Below, piece by piece: positions 62,427 to 64,000 of a DNA stretch of 64,000 nt. The DNA comes from Paulownia fortunei. Its lineage: Eukaryota > Streptophyta > Magnoliopsida > Lamiales > Paulowniaceae. The DNA lies in NCBI GenBank assembly GCA_019321725.1, contig CM033105.1, positions 12,599,632-12,663,631 on the forward strand, written 5' to 3'. The notes beneath the pieces are model-generated. The model did no database searches. It saw nothing but the letters and a program-made list of their open reading frames with translations, and had not been told where the DNA came from. Position 1 is the first letter of the stretch. Each line of letters starts with the position of its first letter. A program made the translations under genes and the position numbers.

Positions 62427-62799
62427 TGTTTAAGGTTTGCTATAACTACGGGGTGTGCACAGTGAAATTTAAAATTAATTTAAAATAAATACATGCAACA
62501 ATAATTATTGCATTACCCTGAGTTTGTAGCGATTCAAACGATCCCGTGTTTTTGATAGTTTTATAAAATAATGTAAATAAAGTTTTAGATTTAAATTTCA
62601 TACACTCCGGTTGTTGTAGGGTGTGTAGCAATTAATTGCTATGGATCACCTAAAAGATTGCAAGGTATCCAATTGTCTTGTCTTTAAAGAGAGTTAACAC
62701 GTTTGGACAAGAACATGGAATTAAAACCCCAATAGTAATTTTAATTCCTTTACTAATCTAGTTTGGAGTGCTTTGTTGAGTATTAATTTTTAATTCAAC
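62427..62799 (-). repeat. Truncated LTR fragment of the 49235 copia superfamily
   Basis: It starts TGTTTAAGGTTTGC and contains CATACACTCCGGTTGTTGTAGGG, AGCAATTAATTGCTATGGATC and TACTAATCTAGTTTGGAGTG. All have clear counterparts in order in 57170-57520 and 56683-57030. It is cut off at 62799 by the next insertion; TCAAC at 62795-62799 is the likely target duplication. Confidence 0.65.
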
Positions 62800-64000
62800 T
62801 GATAAGTGTATATTTTGACATATTTTTGTATTAAATCCTTTATACTTTCCTTGCTTTATTCTTGTTAATATTATAGTTTTATTAATATTCGTGTTAAGGA
62901 ATCAATGAACAAAAAGAGATCAAAAAAACCAAAATAAAACCAAAGAGCATAACACGTTTTGTGAGCAAGTTGGGAGATAATATTTTATTAGATCAAAGAA
63001 GCATCACAATTAGAAGAAAAGGGCCATTTTTACCTAAGTCTATCATGTGTAGATCAAAATATAAGCAAGAAATCAGTTGGACTTTGCAAGTGATTGTTGG
63101 ACTTGCATTAAATTCAAAATAAGCATGTCTCCAAACTTGTGTAGTTTTTGTATTTTCGGCATAACTTCATGTTCAAAAGCTAATTAGACTACAATTTTGC
63201 TGTTGGAAGATCAGCCCAATTCAGCCTTGATTAAGTAGAAAATTCATCCAAGTGTGTATATTGGAAATGATCTATCTATGGTGACACATTTCTTTAAATC
63301 AAGCATAACTTTCTCCCTAGTAGTTGAATTAGGTAATGCAAGTTGAAAATGAAGTTAATAGACACATAAACAACTTTCATGTTTATCAATTTTCCAAAAT
63401 CAGTTAATGTCTTAGAGAATAATGTGTGACAAAATTCAGATCTGAAAAGGACAAGTGAATTTAGAGTATATTTGAAGCAAATTAAGAGTGCATTTAGAGT
63501 GAATTTGGATATGCCAATTTAGACACTCTTCTACTATAAATAAGGGCTTTTGGATGTTATTAAAGATACACAAAAATATGTTAGAAGGGAAATAAAGTTT
63601 TATTGTTGTTTTTTTTAGGTTATGTTTTCTAGTAGCAATGTAAATTTTCTAATAGTACTAGCAATATATTCTCTAATTTTTCTTCTATTTTTAGCCTTCT
63701 CTATTTTTATTATGTTTTTCTAAATTTTATTTAGTTGAGGAGAAAGGGTGATCTTCTTGATGGAGGAAGAAGAACGGTTATAAAGGTGTATAATGTTCAG
63801 GTATGTTGTATTATTGTTTTAATTTTTGATTGAAACCCTCCTTATTTTGTAGTGATTCTTGATTTATATTTCTTTAATGGTATAACAAATACTTGGGTTC
63901 ATTTAGTTTATTGTACGGTTCTACCCCATCGACTGCTAATGTGAAACCTTGATTTGTTGTAGACAAATGTGTGCATAAATACTTGATCTCATAAATAAAT
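62800..64000 (+). repeat. LTR of the 4690-6434 family, cut by the window edge
   Basis: It starts TGATAAGTGTATATTTTGAC and is the reverse complement of about 5250-6434 along its length. The window ends inside it, so I cannot say whether it is a solo LTR or the start of an element. No coding sequence in the visible part. Confidence 0.8.

Overview
This window is nuclear DNA from a flowering plant, most likely a eudicot. It is AT-rich, has intron-containing gene structure and is packed with LTR retrotransposons of the plant Ty3/gypsy (chromodomain, Tekay/Del-like) and Ty1/copia types. I cannot name the species. I found no rRNA, tRNA, CRISPR or bacterial features.

Only one ordinary host gene is convincing: a DWARF14-LIKE2 (DLK2) alpha/beta hydrolase on the + strand. 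Its three exons are 19740-19948, 20028-20198 and 23698-24127, giving 269 residues with an intact Ser99-Asp220-His249 triad. It is a relative of the strigolactone receptor D14 and the karrikin receptor KAI2. Its second intron is 3.5 kb and holds microsatellites and MITE-like repeats.

Left side (1-14.3 kb) is a nest of retroelements. A copia element on the - strand (gag ending at 6828, 5' LTR about 8282-10418) sits in an older copia element (gag 10419-11523, LTR 11628-13144). The younger copia gag was then hit twice, 15 bp apart: by a Ty3/gypsy element (1-4674, running off the left edge) and by a solo LTR of another family (4690-6434). Then come a degenerate repeat region (13145-14292) and about 5 kb of AT-rich intergenic DNA leading to DLK2.

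Right side (24.5-64 kb) is a second, deeper nest that starts 331 bp after the DLK2 stop codon. The oldest layer is the 3' end of a - strand copia-like element (LTR 24459-27518, itself split by a solo LTR at 25332-27441). Its interior was split by a decayed Ty3/gypsy element (27995-48981, duplication TTTGT) and by a decayed - strand copia element (49235-61009, duplication GTTTT). The gypsy element was in turn hit by a reversed solo LTR of its own family (30739-33535, duplication TGGAT) and by a complete Ty3/gypsy element (33754-42949, duplication TATTC). The 5' LTR of the copia element carries another solo LTR (57170-59387). The window ends in fragments of further LTRs.

The complete element at 33754-42949 has LTRs of 2277 and 2272 bp, a primer-binding site for initiator tRNA-Met, a polypurine tract and one uninterrupted 1482-residue Gag-Pol reading frame with chromodomain. 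It is the youngest and the only one that looks potentially functional. I see no evidence for a new kind of biological system. The most valuable points are the fully resolvable nesting order, a small hairpin conserved between two gypsy LTR families, and the closeness of this nest to DLK2.
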